NCBI RefSeq assembly: GCF_030658505.1
Contig: NZ_JAUTXR010000181.1
Location: forward strand, 1 to 64,000
Origin: Stenotrophomonas raiganjensis (SeqCode)
GTDB taxonomy: Bacteria > Pseudomonadota > Gammaproteobacteria > Xanthomonadales > Xanthomonadaceae
Reading direction: 5' to 3'
Length of the DNA: 64,000 bases
A program made the position numbers and the translations under genes. Position 1 is the first letter of the stretch, and each line of letters begins with the position of its first letter. The notes under the pieces were generated by a model. The model was not told where the DNA came from. It saw only the letters and a program-made list of their open reading frames with translations, and did not search any database. Shown here one piece after another: positions 1 to 8,076 of the stretch.

Positions 1-263
1 CTAACCGATGGCTGAGACCTCGCGCAAAAAGCCCCGTTCAGGTGGGGGGGCTCTCTGCAGGGCTGCGCCCTGCACCCGCAGAGGCCAAAGCGACGTCAAC
101 GTCAAAAGCGGGTTTCCTGAGGGATGGCGGGGTGGGCCCGGGGGCGGGAGACGCCGTAACCCCGTCCAGGGGGGCTTGGCCGCGGCATCCATGCCGCGGA
201 CACTCCCGCCCCCGGACCAACCCCGCCTTCGACAGTTTTCCGCGAGCGGTTGCGAATGCCGAT

Positions 264-304
264 GGGGTCATATCCGTTTTCCTTTGGAAAACGGATCTGA
301 CCCC
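264..304. repeat. 19-bp-arm palindrome inside the compound element
   Basis: The arms GGGGTCATATCCGTTTTCC (264-282) and GGAAAACGGATCTGACCCC (286-304) pair with one mismatch around a TTT loop. It separates the two large hairpins of the surrounding element and could be an independent small repeat nested in it. Confidence 0.75.
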
Positions 305-330
305 GGAATTCCATTCGATATCTGACCAAT

Positions 331-350
331 GTGTCGACCAAGGTCGACAC
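331..350. repeat. SMAG/REP-type short palindrome
   Basis: GTGTCGACC-AA-GGTCGACAC is a perfect 9-bp stem followed by CCCACCA, the pattern seen in the other short repeats of this window (for example 34544-34564). Confidence 0.6.
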
Positions 351-660
351 CCACCAACAGTCGCCGGAATCTGTCGAAGGCGGGGCGGTGTCGGATTGCG
401 GGGTGTCCGCGGCATGGATGCCGCGGCCAAGCCTACAGGGACGTACTTGCGGCGTCCCCGCAATCCGACACCGCCCCGACAACCCACGGAAAGCCCGCTG
501 TTGCTGTTGCCGTTGCCGTTGCATTGAGCAGGTGCAGGGCTGCAAGCCCTGCCGAAGCCCCCACTACGGTAGGGTGGGCCGATGCCGCGCTGCAGCTTGG
601 CGTCGCCGCATATTTGATTACACTTGAAACTTGTTTGCCCACGACTCCGGACACCCACCC

Positions 661-1650
661 ATGAAGCTTGGTTCTTTGAAGGAAGGCGGCCGCGACGGCA
701 CCCTGATCGTCGTCTCGCGTGACCTGCGCCACGGCGTGCGCGCCATCGGCATTGCCGCCACCCTGCAGCAGGCCCTGGAGGACTGGAGCCACATCGCACC
801 GCGCCTGAATGCCCTGTACGAGTCGCTCAACGCCGGTGACGCTGATGGCGTGTTCGACCTTGACCCGCAGGCGCTGGCCGCGCCGATGCCGCGCGCCTAT
901 GAATTCGTCGACGGCAGCGCCTACCTGCCGCACGTCGAGCGCGTGCGCCGTGCCCGTGGCGCCGAGGTGCCGGAGAGCTTCTACACCGACCCGCTGATGT
1001 ACCAGGCCACCAGTGCCGGGTTCTACGGCCCGCGTGATGCGGTCAAGGTGGTCAGCGAGGACTACGGCATCGACCTGGAAGCGGAGATCGTGGTGATCAC
1101 CGACGACGTGCCGATGGCCGCTACCCCGGAACAGGCCGCGGGCCATATCCAGCTGGTCGGCCTGGTCAACGACGTCTCGCTGCGCAACCTGATTCCGGGT
1201 GAGCTGGCCAAGGGCTTCGGCTTCCTGCAGTCCAAGCCGCGCTCGGCGCTGTCGCCGGTGTTCGTCACCCCCGACGAGCTGGGTGACGCCTGGCAGGACA
1301 GCAAGGTGCACCTGCCACTGCTGACCCACATCAACGGCCAGTGGTTCGGCGCGCCGGAAGCCGGCGTGGACATGCAGTTCAACTTCGCCCAGCTGGTCGC
1401 GCATGCGGCCAAGACCCGCCCGCTGGGTGCTGGCACCATCGTCGGCTCCGGCACCATCGCCAACGAAGACACCAGCAAGGGGGCATCGTGCTTCGCCGAG
1501 CAGCGCGTGGTCGAGACCCTGCGCGATGGCAAGCCGAGCACGCCGTTCATGTCCTTCGGCGACGTGGTCCGCATCGAGATGCTCGACGCTGCAGGCAACA
1601 GCATTTTCGGTGCGATCGAGCAGCGCATCGAACAGGCGGCCAAGCCCTGA
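661..1650 (+). CDS. Fumarylacetoacetate hydrolase family protein
   Basis: A 329-residue protein of the FAH superfamily, expected to cleave fumarylacetoacetate to fumarate and acetoacetate as the last step of tyrosine/homogentisate breakdown in the cytosol. The central LEAEIVVITDD stretch (about residues 139-149) fits the acidic metal-binding loop of the family, and the C-terminal half has the GSGTI and SFGD...IEM segments typical of these enzymes. I took the ATG at 661 rather than an upstream in-frame start because the protein then begins MKLGSLKEGG, as in Xanthomonad relatives; no clear ribosome site precedes it. maiA follows 14 bases downstream and supplies the preceding reaction, so the two form a catabolic operon. 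The exact substrate is inferred from this pairing. Confidence 0.9.
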   Translation: MKLGSLKEGGRDGTLIVVSRDLRHGVRAIGIAATLQQALEDWSHIAPRLNALYESLNAGDADGVFDLDPQALAAPMPRAYEFVDGSAYLPHVERVRRARGAEVPESFYTDPLMYQATSAGFYGPRDAVKVVSEDYGIDLEAEIVVITDDVPMAATPEQAAGHIQLVGLVNDVSLRNLIPGELAKGFGFLQSKPRSALSPVFVTPDELGDAWQDSKVHLPLLTHINGQWFGAPEAGVDMQFNFAQLVAHAAKTRPLGAGTIVGSGTIANEDTSKGASCFAEQRVVETLRDGKPSTPFMSFGDVVRIEMLDAAGNSIFGAIEQRIEQAAKP

Positions 1651-1664
1651 GCATGGAGGCGGCG

Positions 1665-2333
1665 ATGGACATCCTGGGTGACGACGGCATCGTGCTGTAC
1701 ACCTACTGGCGATCCAGCGCCGCCTACCGCGTGCGCATCGGCCTGGAGCTGAAGGGCCTGGCCTGGGAGGCCCGGCCGGTGCACCTGGTGCGCGACGGTG
1801 GCGAGCAGCACCTTGAAGTCTATCGCGCGCTCAATCCGCAGCAGCTGGTACCGACCCTGCTGCACGAGGGGCATGCGTTGACCCAGTCGCTGGCGATCCT
1901 TGAATACCTGGATGAGCGCTTCCCGCAGGTGCCGCTGCTGCCGGCCGACGCCGCCGGCCGTGCGCGGGTGCGGGCGCTGGCCCAGCTGGTGGCCTGCGAT
2001 ATCCATCCGATCAACAACCTGCGGGTGATGCAGTACCTGGAGCGCGACCTGCAACTGCCGGCCGACGCGCGCACGCAATGGACCCTGCACTGGATCGCCG
2101 AAGGCTTTGCGGCGATGGAAGCGATGCTGGCCAACAGTCGCGACACCGGCATCTTCTGCCACGGCGACCGCCCCGGGTTGGCCGACCTCTGCCTGATGCC
2201 GCAGCTCTACAACGCGCATCGCTTCGGCCTGGACCTGACGCCGTATCCAACGTTGCGCCGGATTGAAGCGGCCTGCCAGGCGCTGGACGCCTTCGACCGC
2301 GCACGCCCGGAAAACCAGCCCGACGCCGCCTGA
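1665..2333 (+). CDS. maiA: Maleylacetoacetate isomerase (zeta-class GST)
   Basis: A 222-residue glutathione S-transferase of the zeta class, which uses glutathione to isomerise maleylacetoacetate to fumarylacetoacetate. The N-terminal thioredoxin-fold half has YWRSSAAYRVRIGLELKG, matching the zeta active-site region but with SSA where many homologues have SSC. NPQQLVPTL and TQSLAILEYLDE are the glutathione-binding segments, and the helical C-terminal half follows. The ATG at 1665 is preferred over 1653 because GGAGG (1655-1659) sits five bases before it. It lies directly behind the hydrolase gene, so the operon runs the pathway's last two steps. Confidence 0.93.
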   Translation: MDILGDDGIVLYTYWRSSAAYRVRIGLELKGLAWEARPVHLVRDGGEQHLEVYRALNPQQLVPTLLHEGHALTQSLAILEYLDERFPQVPLLPADAAGRARVRALAQLVACDIHPINNLRVMQYLERDLQLPADARTQWTLHWIAEGFAAMEAMLANSRDTGIFCHGDRPGLADLCLMPQLYNAHRFGLDLTPYPTLRRIEAACQALDAFDRARPENQPDAA

Positions 2334-2347
2334 CGGGCCGCTTCGCT

Positions 2348-2409
2348 CGCCGGGCGCGGCCCGGCGCTACCGGTCCCCGGCCCGTGGTAGCGCCGGGCCA
2401 TGCCCGGCG
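2348..2409. repeat. Head-to-head pair of SMAG/REP palindromes (GTAG type)
   Basis: Two inverted units, 2348-2370 and 2387-2409, each read GTAGCGCCGGGC..GCCCGGCG on opposite strands. The pair lies between convergent maiA and the uracil-DNA glycosylase gene and probably works as a two-way terminator or mRNA-stabilising structure. The stop codon of the glycosylase gene lies inside the first unit. Confidence 0.85.
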
Positions 2410-3863
2410 GATGCCCCATCCCCTCGCAGCATCTGCCGAAGGTCTTCCCGGAACAGCTGATAGCCGGCCTCGCGGCGCGCATCATCGCCCTGCCGCAGCA
2501 CCCACGCCGGATGCACGGTGCCGTAGCCGCGGGTGCCGTCCTCCAGCGTGTGCCAGCGTCCACGGTCGCGCGACAGATTGAAATCACGGCCAAATACCGA
2601 GACTGCAGCGGTTGCGCCCAGGCAGACGATGACCTGCGGCCGCACCCGCGCGATCTCGCCCATCAGCCACGGCCGGCAGGCCTGGATGTGGCGGCTTTCC
2701 GGACGCTTGTGCAGCCGGATCTTGCCGCGGCGCTCATGGTGGAAGTGCTTCACCGCATTGGTCAGGTACAGCGTGGCGCGATCGATTCCCAGCTCGGCCA
2801 GGGCTCGGTCCAGCAGCTGGCCAGCCGGGCCGGCGAATGGCTGGCCGCGCAGATCCTCGGTATCACCCGGCTGCTCGCCGATCACCATCACCCGCGCATC
2901 GGCCGGCCCCTGGCCGAACACCGCCTGGGTGGCGGTCTCCCACAGTGGGCACTGGCGGCAGGCGCTGGCCTGCTGTCGCAGTGTCTGCAGGCCGCCGGTA
3001 TCGGGGGGTGCCGACGCAGCGTCCCCACGCATGGGAATCCTGCGTTGCGGTGCCTGCGCGGGCCGGTCATGCATTTCCTGCACGCGATCACCCGCATCGC
3101 GCACCAGGCGCGGCAGCAGCTGCGCCTCGGGCAGGTGGCGCCAGTACTTGGCCGGCATCTCCTGCATCATCATCCGCGTGTTGAGCCGGGCCGGATTGAA
3201 GATGCTGGCGTAATAGGTCTGCCACAGCGCCTCGCGCGCATCTTCTGCCGGGGCGTCCTCACACCGTGCACCCGGCCCGAACGCCAGTGCCTGCCCATCC
3301 CACGCCACGCTGCGTGACGGTGTCAGGATGGCCCAGCGCATGCCGGTGAAGCGGCGCACGAAAAACGGCGCCACCCGATCGACGATGTGGTGCTGAGGCT
3401 CGAACCACGCGATGAACGCCTCGGGCTGGCCGGGAACCTCGCGGAAGCGCACGAACGCCTTCATCTTGTGGGTATCGCGGCGAACGGCCTGGGCGAGTGC
3501 GGTTGCGCGCAACACGTCGGCATCGGCGGGATTCGACAGCACCGAGCGCTCGCCATTGGTGATGCGCCACAGCAGCCGGTACAGCAGGGCCATGCGTTGC
3601 ACATCGCGGTGACAGAGGCAGTTGGCCGCCAGTTCAAGGAAGTCGCGCGGGACGTTCGGCACGCCGGCATCGGCCAGCACGGGCGCGGAGCTGACTGCGG
3701 GCGCATCCAGCAGTGATGCCTCGCCGCCCTCCAGCCAGTCCAGCTGTTCCGGTGCGATGCCACGCAACAGGGCATCGCGCGCACCGTTGCGCCAGGCCTC
3801 CAGCGACCACGGCGGGTCCACCCGCAGCGACCAGCGCTGTGCGTCAGGCTGACGGTGGGGCAT
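2367..3863 (-). CDS. UdgX-type uracil-DNA glycosylase with N-terminal DUF4130 domain
   Basis: A 498-residue two-domain protein. The N-terminal half (to about residue 260) matches the DUF4130 domain often fused to these enzymes; the C-terminal part is a family 4-like UDG. Visible motifs are GEQPGDTEDLRGQPFAGPAG (uracil pocket), CRQC plus two later cysteines that can hold a 4Fe-4S cluster, GKIRLHKRP, which corresponds to the KRRIH loop of UdgX whose histidine binds uracil-DNA covalently, and VHPAW near the end. It probably recognises uracil in DNA and may form a covalent adduct. The start codon overlaps the end of the radical-SAM gene by 20 bases, so the two are translated together. The last residues are encoded by a SMAG repeat. 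Confidence 0.88.
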   Translation of the reverse strand: MPHRQPDAQRWSLRVDPPWSLEAWRNGARDALLRGIAPEQLDWLEGGEASLLDAPAVSSAPVLADAGVPNVPRDFLELAANCLCHRDVQRMALLYRLLWRITNGERSVLSNPADADVLRATALAQAVRRDTHKMKAFVRFREVPGQPEAFIAWFEPQHHIVDRVAPFFVRRFTGMRWAILTPSRSVAWDGQALAFGPGARCEDAPAEDAREALWQTYYASIFNPARLNTRMMMQEMPAKYWRHLPEAQLLPRLVRDAGDRVQEMHDRPAQAPQRRIPMRGDAASAPPDTGGLQTLRQQASACRQCPLWETATQAVFGQGPADARVMVIGEQPGDTEDLRGQPFAGPAGQLLDRALAELGIDRATLYLTNAVKHFHHERRGKIRLHKRPESRHIQACRPWLMGEIARVRPQVIVCLGATAAVSVFGRDFNLSRDRGRWHTLEDGTRGYGTVHPAWVLRQGDDARREAGYQLFREDLRQMLRGDGASAGHGPALPRAGDR

Positions 3864-5127
3864 CGAACAGCGATCCCTGACGGGGCGGTGGGGCCAATTG
3901 GGCGCGCAGCGCCGCCGGATCGTCCAGCGCCCTGCGCGGGTGGTGGTCGGCCAGCAGCACGAATGGCAGCAGTTTGCTCATCGGCGCCTTCAGGCGTGCC
4001 ACGTCGGCAACCCGCAGGCGACCGTGGCGGCGCGCCATCAGCACCCGCTTCACATTGCGCACGCCCAGCCCGGGTACGCGCAGCAGCATTTCCTTCGGCG
4101 CGCGGTTGAGATCCACGGGGAAGCGTTCGGGGTGGCGGATCGCCCAGGCCATCTTCGGGTCGATGTCCAGATCGAGCATGCCGGCCTGGGTGGTATCGGT
4201 GATTTCATCCACGCCATAGCCGTAGAAGCGCAGCAGCCAGTCGGCCTGGTAGAGGCGGTGCTCGCGCTGCAGTGGCGGCGGCTGCAGCGGCAGCTGGCGG
4301 CTGGCATCCGGAATCGGGCTGAAGGCGGAGTAGTACACCCGGCGCATCCGGTAGTTGCCGTAGAGCGCATCGGCGCTGGCGAGGATCTGCCGGTCGTTGG
4401 CGCCGTCGGCGCCGACGATCATCTGCGTGCTCTGCCCGGCCGGTGCGAAACGGGGAGGGCGCGGACGCGCGCTGCGGGTGGACACCGGCGCGACCACCGC
4501 TGGCGCCTTGCACGCCTCCTTGGCTTCCTCGATGCGCCAGCGCAGCTCGCCCATCGCACCACGGATCGAATGCACCGTCTTCTCCGGCGCCAAGGCGCTC
4601 AGGCTGGCTTCGGTGGGCAGCTCCACGTTGATCGACAGGCGGTCGGCGTAGCGCCCGGCACTGGCCAGCAGTTCCGGCGACGCTTCGGGAATGGTCTTGA
4701 GGTGGATGTAACCGGCGTAGCGGTGTTCCTCGCGCAGTTGCCGCGCTACTTCCACCATCTGCTCCATGGTGTAGTCCGCATTGCGGATGATGCCGCTGGA
4801 AAGAAACAGGCCCTCGATGTAGTTGCGCTTGTAGAAGTCCAGCGTCAGCGCGACCACCTCGTCCACGCTGAAGCGCGCGCGGGGCACATTGCTGGACACG
4901 CGGTTCACGCAGTACGCGCAGTCGTAGACGCAGAAGTTGGTCAGCAGGATCTTCAACAACGAAACGCAACGGCCATCCGGCGTATAGCTGTGGCAGATGC
5001 CCATGCCTTCGGTGCTGCCGATGCCGCCGCTGGCGCGTGAGTCGCGCTTGCCCGAGCCGCTGGAGGCGCAGGAAGCATCGTACTTGGCGGCGTCAGCCAG
5101 GATGGCAAGCTTGCGGACGGTTTCCAT
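3844..5127 (-). CDS. Putative DNA modification/repair radical-SAM protein
   Basis: A 427-residue radical-SAM enzyme with the cluster motif CVYDCAYC (Cys66, Cys70, Cys73) in an otherwise typical barrel. A C-terminal helix-hairpin-helix (RVPGLGVRNVKRV, about residues 345-358) is a DNA-binding element. Extra cysteines at 45 and 54 precede the cluster motif. This family is known to be encoded next to UDG-fold proteins, as here, where the UdgX gene overlaps its 3' end. The reaction is unknown; a radical-based DNA base or backbone repair is inferred from partner and HhH only. The gene is first in the operon, and the upstream 129 bases hold palindromes rather than an obvious promoter. Confidence 0.88.
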   Translation of the reverse strand: METVRKLAILADAAKYDASCASSGSGKRDSRASGGIGSTEGMGICHSYTPDGRCVSLLKILLTNFCVYDCAYCVNRVSSNVPRARFSVDEVVALTLDFYKRNYIEGLFLSSGIIRNADYTMEQMVEVARQLREEHRYAGYIHLKTIPEASPELLASAGRYADRLSINVELPTEASLSALAPEKTVHSIRGAMGELRWRIEEAKEACKAPAVVAPVSTRSARPRPPRFAPAGQSTQMIVGADGANDRQILASADALYGNYRMRRVYYSAFSPIPDASRQLPLQPPPLQREHRLYQADWLLRFYGYGVDEITDTTQAGMLDLDIDPKMAWAIRHPERFPVDLNRAPKEMLLRVPGLGVRNVKRVLMARRHGRLRVADVARLKAPMSKLLPFVLLADHHPRRALDDPAALRAQLAPPPRQGSLFDAPPSA

Positions 5128-5149
5128 TGAGGAAACCTACGGATGAGGG

Positions 5150-5166
5150 GTCTCATTGGATGAGAC
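5150..5166. repeat. Short hairpin GTCTCAT-TGG-ATGAGAC
   Basis: A perfect 7-bp inverted repeat just upstream of the radical-SAM gene (minus strand). It may be an operator or part of the neighbouring terminator structure; nothing in the sequence decides this. Confidence 0.45.
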
Positions 5167-5185
5167 GGCCCCTGAATTCTTCAGG

Positions 5186-5249
5186 AAAAGGGACGGAGGG
5201 GATCAAGTCGTAAGTGCATATACGACTTAATCCCCTCCGTCCCCTTTTT
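5186..5249. terminator. Large bidirectional terminator-like palindrome downstream of pilU
   Basis: Left arm 5186-5212 and right arm 5221-5249 read TACGACTT(A/G)ATCCCCTCC and its complement, pairing over about 27 bases with one mismatch and one bulge. T-runs follow on both sides (CCTTTTT on plus, CCCTTTTCC on minus). On the minus strand it lies directly behind the pilU stop and should end that transcript. A smaller hairpin CCTGAATTCTTCAGG (5171-5185) abuts it. Confidence 0.75.
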
Positions 5250-5256
5250 CGCGCGG

Positions 5257-6384
5257 TCAGAAGCCGTGGGTGATGCTGGGCGCGCCCGCCGAGAAATCGG
5301 CGTACGGGTCGTGCTCGCCGCTGCTGCCCTCGGACAGGCGGAACTTCAGGGCCAGGCCATCGCGCGAGTCGGCCGCGCGCAGCGCTTCCTCCTGCTCGAT
5401 GATGCCGGCCTTGGCCAGCCGGAACAGGCACTGGTCGAAGCTCTCCATGCCTTCCTCCAGCGAGCCTTCCATCGCTGCCTTGATCTCGTGCACCTGGCCG
5501 CGGCGCAGCAGGTCACGGATCATCGGCGTGTTGATCAGCACTTCGGTGGCCGGCAGGCGACGGCCCTCCTTGTTCTTCACCAGGCGTTGGCTGATCACTG
5601 CGCGCAGGTTCAGCGCCAGGTTCATCAGCACGTTCTTGTGCGCGCTTTCCGGGAAGAAGTTGAGGATGCGCTCGATGGTCTGGTCCGCGTTGTTGGAGTG
5701 CAGCGTGGCCAGGCACAGGTGGCCGGTTTCGGCGAAGGCGATCGCCGCCTCCATCGTTTCCGCATCCAGGATTTCACCGATCAGGATCACGTCCGGCGCT
5801 TCACGCATCGCGTTCTTCAGCGCGTTGTGGAAGGCATGGGTATCCAGCCCGACCTCGCGCTGGTTGACGATCGACATCTTGTGCTTGTGCAGGTACTCGA
5901 TCGGGTCCTCGATGGTGAGGATGTGGCCGGTGGTGGTGCTGTTGCGGTGGTCGATCATCGACGCCAGCGAGGTGGACTTGCCGGAACCGGTGGACCCCAC
6001 CACCAGCACCAGCCCGCGCGGGGTCATGATGACGTCCTTCAGCACCTGCGGCAGGTTCAGCTCCTCGATGCTCGGGATGCGGCTGCGGATGGCGCGGATG
6101 ACCATGCCGACTTCGCCCCGCTGCTTGAACACGTTGACGCGGAAGCGCCCGGCGTCGGGCAGGGCGATGGCCATGTTGAGCTCCAGCTCGCGTTCGAACT
6201 GCGGCACCTGGCCTTCGTCCATCAGCGAGTAGGCGATCTTCTTGACCATGCCCGGCGGCAGGCCGGTGTTGCCCAGCGGATAGAGCTTCCCCTCGATCTT
6301 GATGTAGACCGGTGCTCCGGTGGTCAGGAACATGTCCGAAGCGTTCTTTTCGGTCATCAGCTTCAGGAAGTAGCCGATATCCAT
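5257..6384 (-). CDS. pilU: Type IV pilus retraction ATPase PilU
   Basis: A 375-residue hexameric ATPase of the PilT/PilU family that helps power pilus retraction (twitching motility) at the inner-membrane base of the pilus. Walker A is GSTGSGKST (130-138). The Walker B region is VILIGEI, and the His box GHLCLATLHSNNA is characteristic of PilU rather than PilT. The C-terminal sequence FDQCLFRLAKAGII...ALRAADS is also PilU-like. GGGGAAAA lies before the ATG at 6384; longer upstream starts would overlap the divergent gene. No pilT is adjacent, so this copy stands alone. Confidence 0.95.
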   Translation of the reverse strand: MDIGYFLKLMTEKNASDMFLTTGAPVYIKIEGKLYPLGNTGLPPGMVKKIAYSLMDEGQVPQFERELELNMAIALPDAGRFRVNVFKQRGEVGMVIRAIRSRIPSIEELNLPQVLKDVIMTPRGLVLVVGSTGSGKSTSLASMIDHRNSTTTGHILTIEDPIEYLHKHKMSIVNQREVGLDTHAFHNALKNAMREAPDVILIGEILDAETMEAAIAFAETGHLCLATLHSNNADQTIERILNFFPESAHKNVLMNLALNLRAVISQRLVKNKEGRRLPATEVLINTPMIRDLLRRGQVHEIKAAMEGSLEEGMESFDQCLFRLAKAGIIEQEEALRAADSRDGLALKFRLSEGSSGEHDPYADFSAGAPSITHGF

Positions 6385-6481
6385 TGCGAATTTTCCCCAA
6401 CGAAACGGCCGACGCCCGTTGCCAGCACGGTGTCGGCTTGACGACAATGGCCGTGAACCGACAACCGGTACGGCCTCCCCA

Positions 6482-6871
6482 ATGAAACGACCTAGCTTCG
6501 CACGAATGCGCCATGGCCTGTATGTGATGGCGTTTGCATTCGCACTGTCTGCCCCCGCCTGGGCGCAGGATGCTGCCCTGGAACTGGCGCAGGCCCGGCA
6601 GGCGGTCGACAAGGCCACCCAGGCCGATGCCGACCAGTACGCCCCGGACCTGATCGGGCTGGCCCGGCAGGGGCTGGAGCAGGCCCAGCGCGCTGCCGGC
6701 GACCGCCGCGAGCGCAAGAATGCCCCGGCCATGGCCCTGCGTGCCGCCGCCGATGCCGACCTGGCCCGCGTGCGCAGCGAGGAAGCCACCGTGACCGCGC
6801 AGCTGCAGCTGCGCCGCAACGAGGTCAACCAGCTGCAACGCCAGCTCTCGACCGGGGAGGACCGCCGGTGA
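6482..6871 (+). CDS. DUF4398 family exported protein
   Basis: A 129-residue protein beginning with a signal peptide (MKRPSFARMRHGLYVMAFAF...SAPAWA, cleavage near AWA-QD) followed by a single helical segment rich in Ala, Gln and Glu, probably a coiled coil. It matches the DUF4398 family, small periplasmic or lipid-anchored proteins of unknown role that are usually encoded before an OmpA-domain gene. Here the downstream OmpA gene starts on a GTG that overlaps its stop codon. The pair probably forms one envelope complex. There is no lipobox cysteine. Confidence 0.75.
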   Translation: MKRPSFARMRHGLYVMAFAFALSAPAWAQDAALELAQARQAVDKATQADADQYAPDLIGLARQGLEQAQRAAGDRRERKNAPAMALRAAADADLARVRSEEATVTAQLQLRRNEVNQLQRQLSTGEDRR

Positions 6872-7752
6872 AGCCGATGACCGCTGCAACCCTGGCTGCG
6901 CTGCTGGCGCTGCCGCCCCTGGCCTTGGCCGCCGACAACCCGATGGTGGCGCAATTGAACCAGCGGCTGATGGCCATCCAGGCCAACCCCGACACGGCTG
7001 AGCTGGGCGCCTTCGAGCGCATGCAGGCCCAGCAGGCCATCGCCACCCTGGACAAGGCCAAGCGCCGCGACCAGGAATTGGCGACTTACCTCGCCGAGCG
7101 CCGGGTGGAGATCGCCGAGACGGCCGTGCGTACCGCGTTGGCGGCGCGCGAGGTCGACCGCCTCGAGCGGACCCGCAGCGACCTGCTGATCGAGGCCAGC
7201 CGCCGCGATGCCGCCCGTGCCCGCCAGGAAGCCGAGCAGCTGCGCATGCAGGCGCAGATGCAGGCCGAGGAGGCCGAGCGCCTGCGCCAGGCGGCCGAGG
7301 CCGAGACCCTGGCCCGCCAGGATGCCGAGAACGCCCTGACCAGCGTGGCCGGCAAGCAGCAGCAGCGCCTCAGCGCCGCCCAGCAGAACGCTGCCAGGCT
7401 GGCCCGCGAGGAAGCCGAGCTGGTGTCCGGGCAGAAGCTGCCGGGTTCGAGGTTCGATGGTCGCGGCGAGGTCTTCACCTTCGGGGGTGATGCATTCGCC
7501 ACCGGCGCCTCAAGCCTGTCCGGTGGGGCCCGCAACCAGGCCAAGGCCCTGGCCGAGTACCTGAACATCGGCAAGAAGGGCCGCCTGCGCATCGAGGCTT
7601 ACGACAGTGCCAACGGCGTCGGCCAGAAGCGCGCCGAAGCCCTGCGCGATGCCCTGGTCGCGGCCGGTGTTGCCAGCAACCGGATCCAGGTCAGCGGCAA
7701 GAAGGCTGCCTCGACCCGGGCGCGCTCGGCCGAGGTCATCATCGCCCCGTAA
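6868..7752 (+). CDS. Periplasmic coiled-coil protein with C-terminal OmpA domain
   Basis: A 294-residue exported protein with a signal peptide (residues 1-22, ending ALAA), a long Ala/Glu/Arg-rich helical region (about 30-175) and a C-terminal OmpA-like peptidoglycan-binding domain (about 195-294: FTFGGDAFATGA...RIEAYDSANG...RAEALRDALVAAGV). The domain is slightly divergent, with little of the usual NxxLSxxRA core. The GTG start at 6868 overlaps the upstream stop by four bases (GTGA); an ATG nine bases later is the alternative. It probably tethers the outer membrane or a partner complex to peptidoglycan. A strong terminator follows. Confidence 0.8.
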   Translation: MKPMTAATLAALLALPPLALAADNPMVAQLNQRLMAIQANPDTAELGAFERMQAQQAIATLDKAKRRDQELATYLAERRVEIAETAVRTALAAREVDRLERTRSDLLIEASRRDAARARQEAEQLRMQAQMQAEEAERLRQAAEAETLARQDAENALTSVAGKQQQRLSAAQQNAARLAREEAELVSGQKLPGSRFDGRGEVFTFGGDAFATGASSLSGGARNQAKALAEYLNIGKKGRLRIEAYDSANGVGQKRAEALRDALVAAGVASNRIQVSGKKAASTRARSAEVIIAP

Positions 7753-8076
7753 TTGCTTGATATTGTTTGTTTTTCGTTGTGATGAGCATTCAGCCTGAAC
7801 CCCGCCCCGGCGGGGTTCGGTCTTTTTGACGCAGGGGTCTTGTACCCCGCCTTGAGCAGGCGTAGGGTCAATCGTCCGGGACGCAATGCCGCGGACCGGA
7901 CGATGGGAGGGCCGGGCCGATGCAAGCAGGGCGCGAACCGCAGCAGATCGACGTGCGCAGGCCAGTGCCGCAGGTCGTTGCAGGCGTCCAGGTGGCCATC
8001 GACCGGCGCTCCTCCATGAACAACGCCCCGTGCCTTGCGGCCGGGGCGTTCGTGTATCTGTCGAAGGAGGTCCATC
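7753..8076. other. Gap between the OmpA and YdcH genes
   Basis: It holds a rho-independent terminator (7797-7827), an inverted repeat TCGTCCGG/CCGGACGA (7872-7903), and a hairpin AACGCCCCG/CGGGGCGTT (about 8024-8051) just upstream of the YdcH ribosome site. A 54-codon frame (7920-8084), preceded by GGGAGG and overlapping the YdcH start, could be a leader peptide but resembles nothing I know. Confidence 0.55.
7797..7827 (+). terminator. Rho-independent terminator after the OmpA gene
   Basis: GAACCCCGCC (7797-7806) pairs with GGCGGGGTTC (7809-7818), followed by GGTCTTTTT. It ends the DUF4398/OmpA transcript. Confidence 0.85.

Larger units (their letters stand above)
50..553. repeat. Long compound palindromic element, copy 1
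   Basis: Outer arms, GCAGGGCTGCGCCCTGCACC near 52 and its inverted counterpart ending near 553, enclose two large hairpins. Hairpin A has arms 126-150 and 203-227 with two mismatches. Hairpin B has perfectly complementary 23-base arms at 381-403 and 456-478. Both hairpins carry a smaller palindrome of the form CCGCGGCAT..ATGCCGCGG, in opposite orientations. A second, simpler copy of the same architecture lies at 52563-52815, so this is a dispersed element. I do not recognise a named family. Confidence 0.8.
1..660. other. Non-coding, repeat-rich region upstream of the FAH gene
   Basis: No open reading frame here looks like a protein; the frames that stay open on both strands are GC-rich readings of palindromes. 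The stretch is almost filled by a nested set of inverted repeats (listed separately) and ends directly before the ATG of the fumarylacetoacetate hydrolase gene. The promoter of that gene must lie in roughly the last 100 bases, but I cannot pick out a convincing -35/-10 pair. Confidence 0.75.

Noticed and set aside
50..553. CRISPR array or integron attC site
   Set aside because: The repeats are inverted, not direct and evenly spaced; there are no spacers, cas genes or integrase nearby.
38..799. Long minus-strand reading frame (253 codons) over the repeat region and start of the FAH gene
   Set aside because: Its product is Arg/Pro/Gly-rich readings of palindromes, with no family resemblance; GC-rich DNA keeps such frames open by chance.
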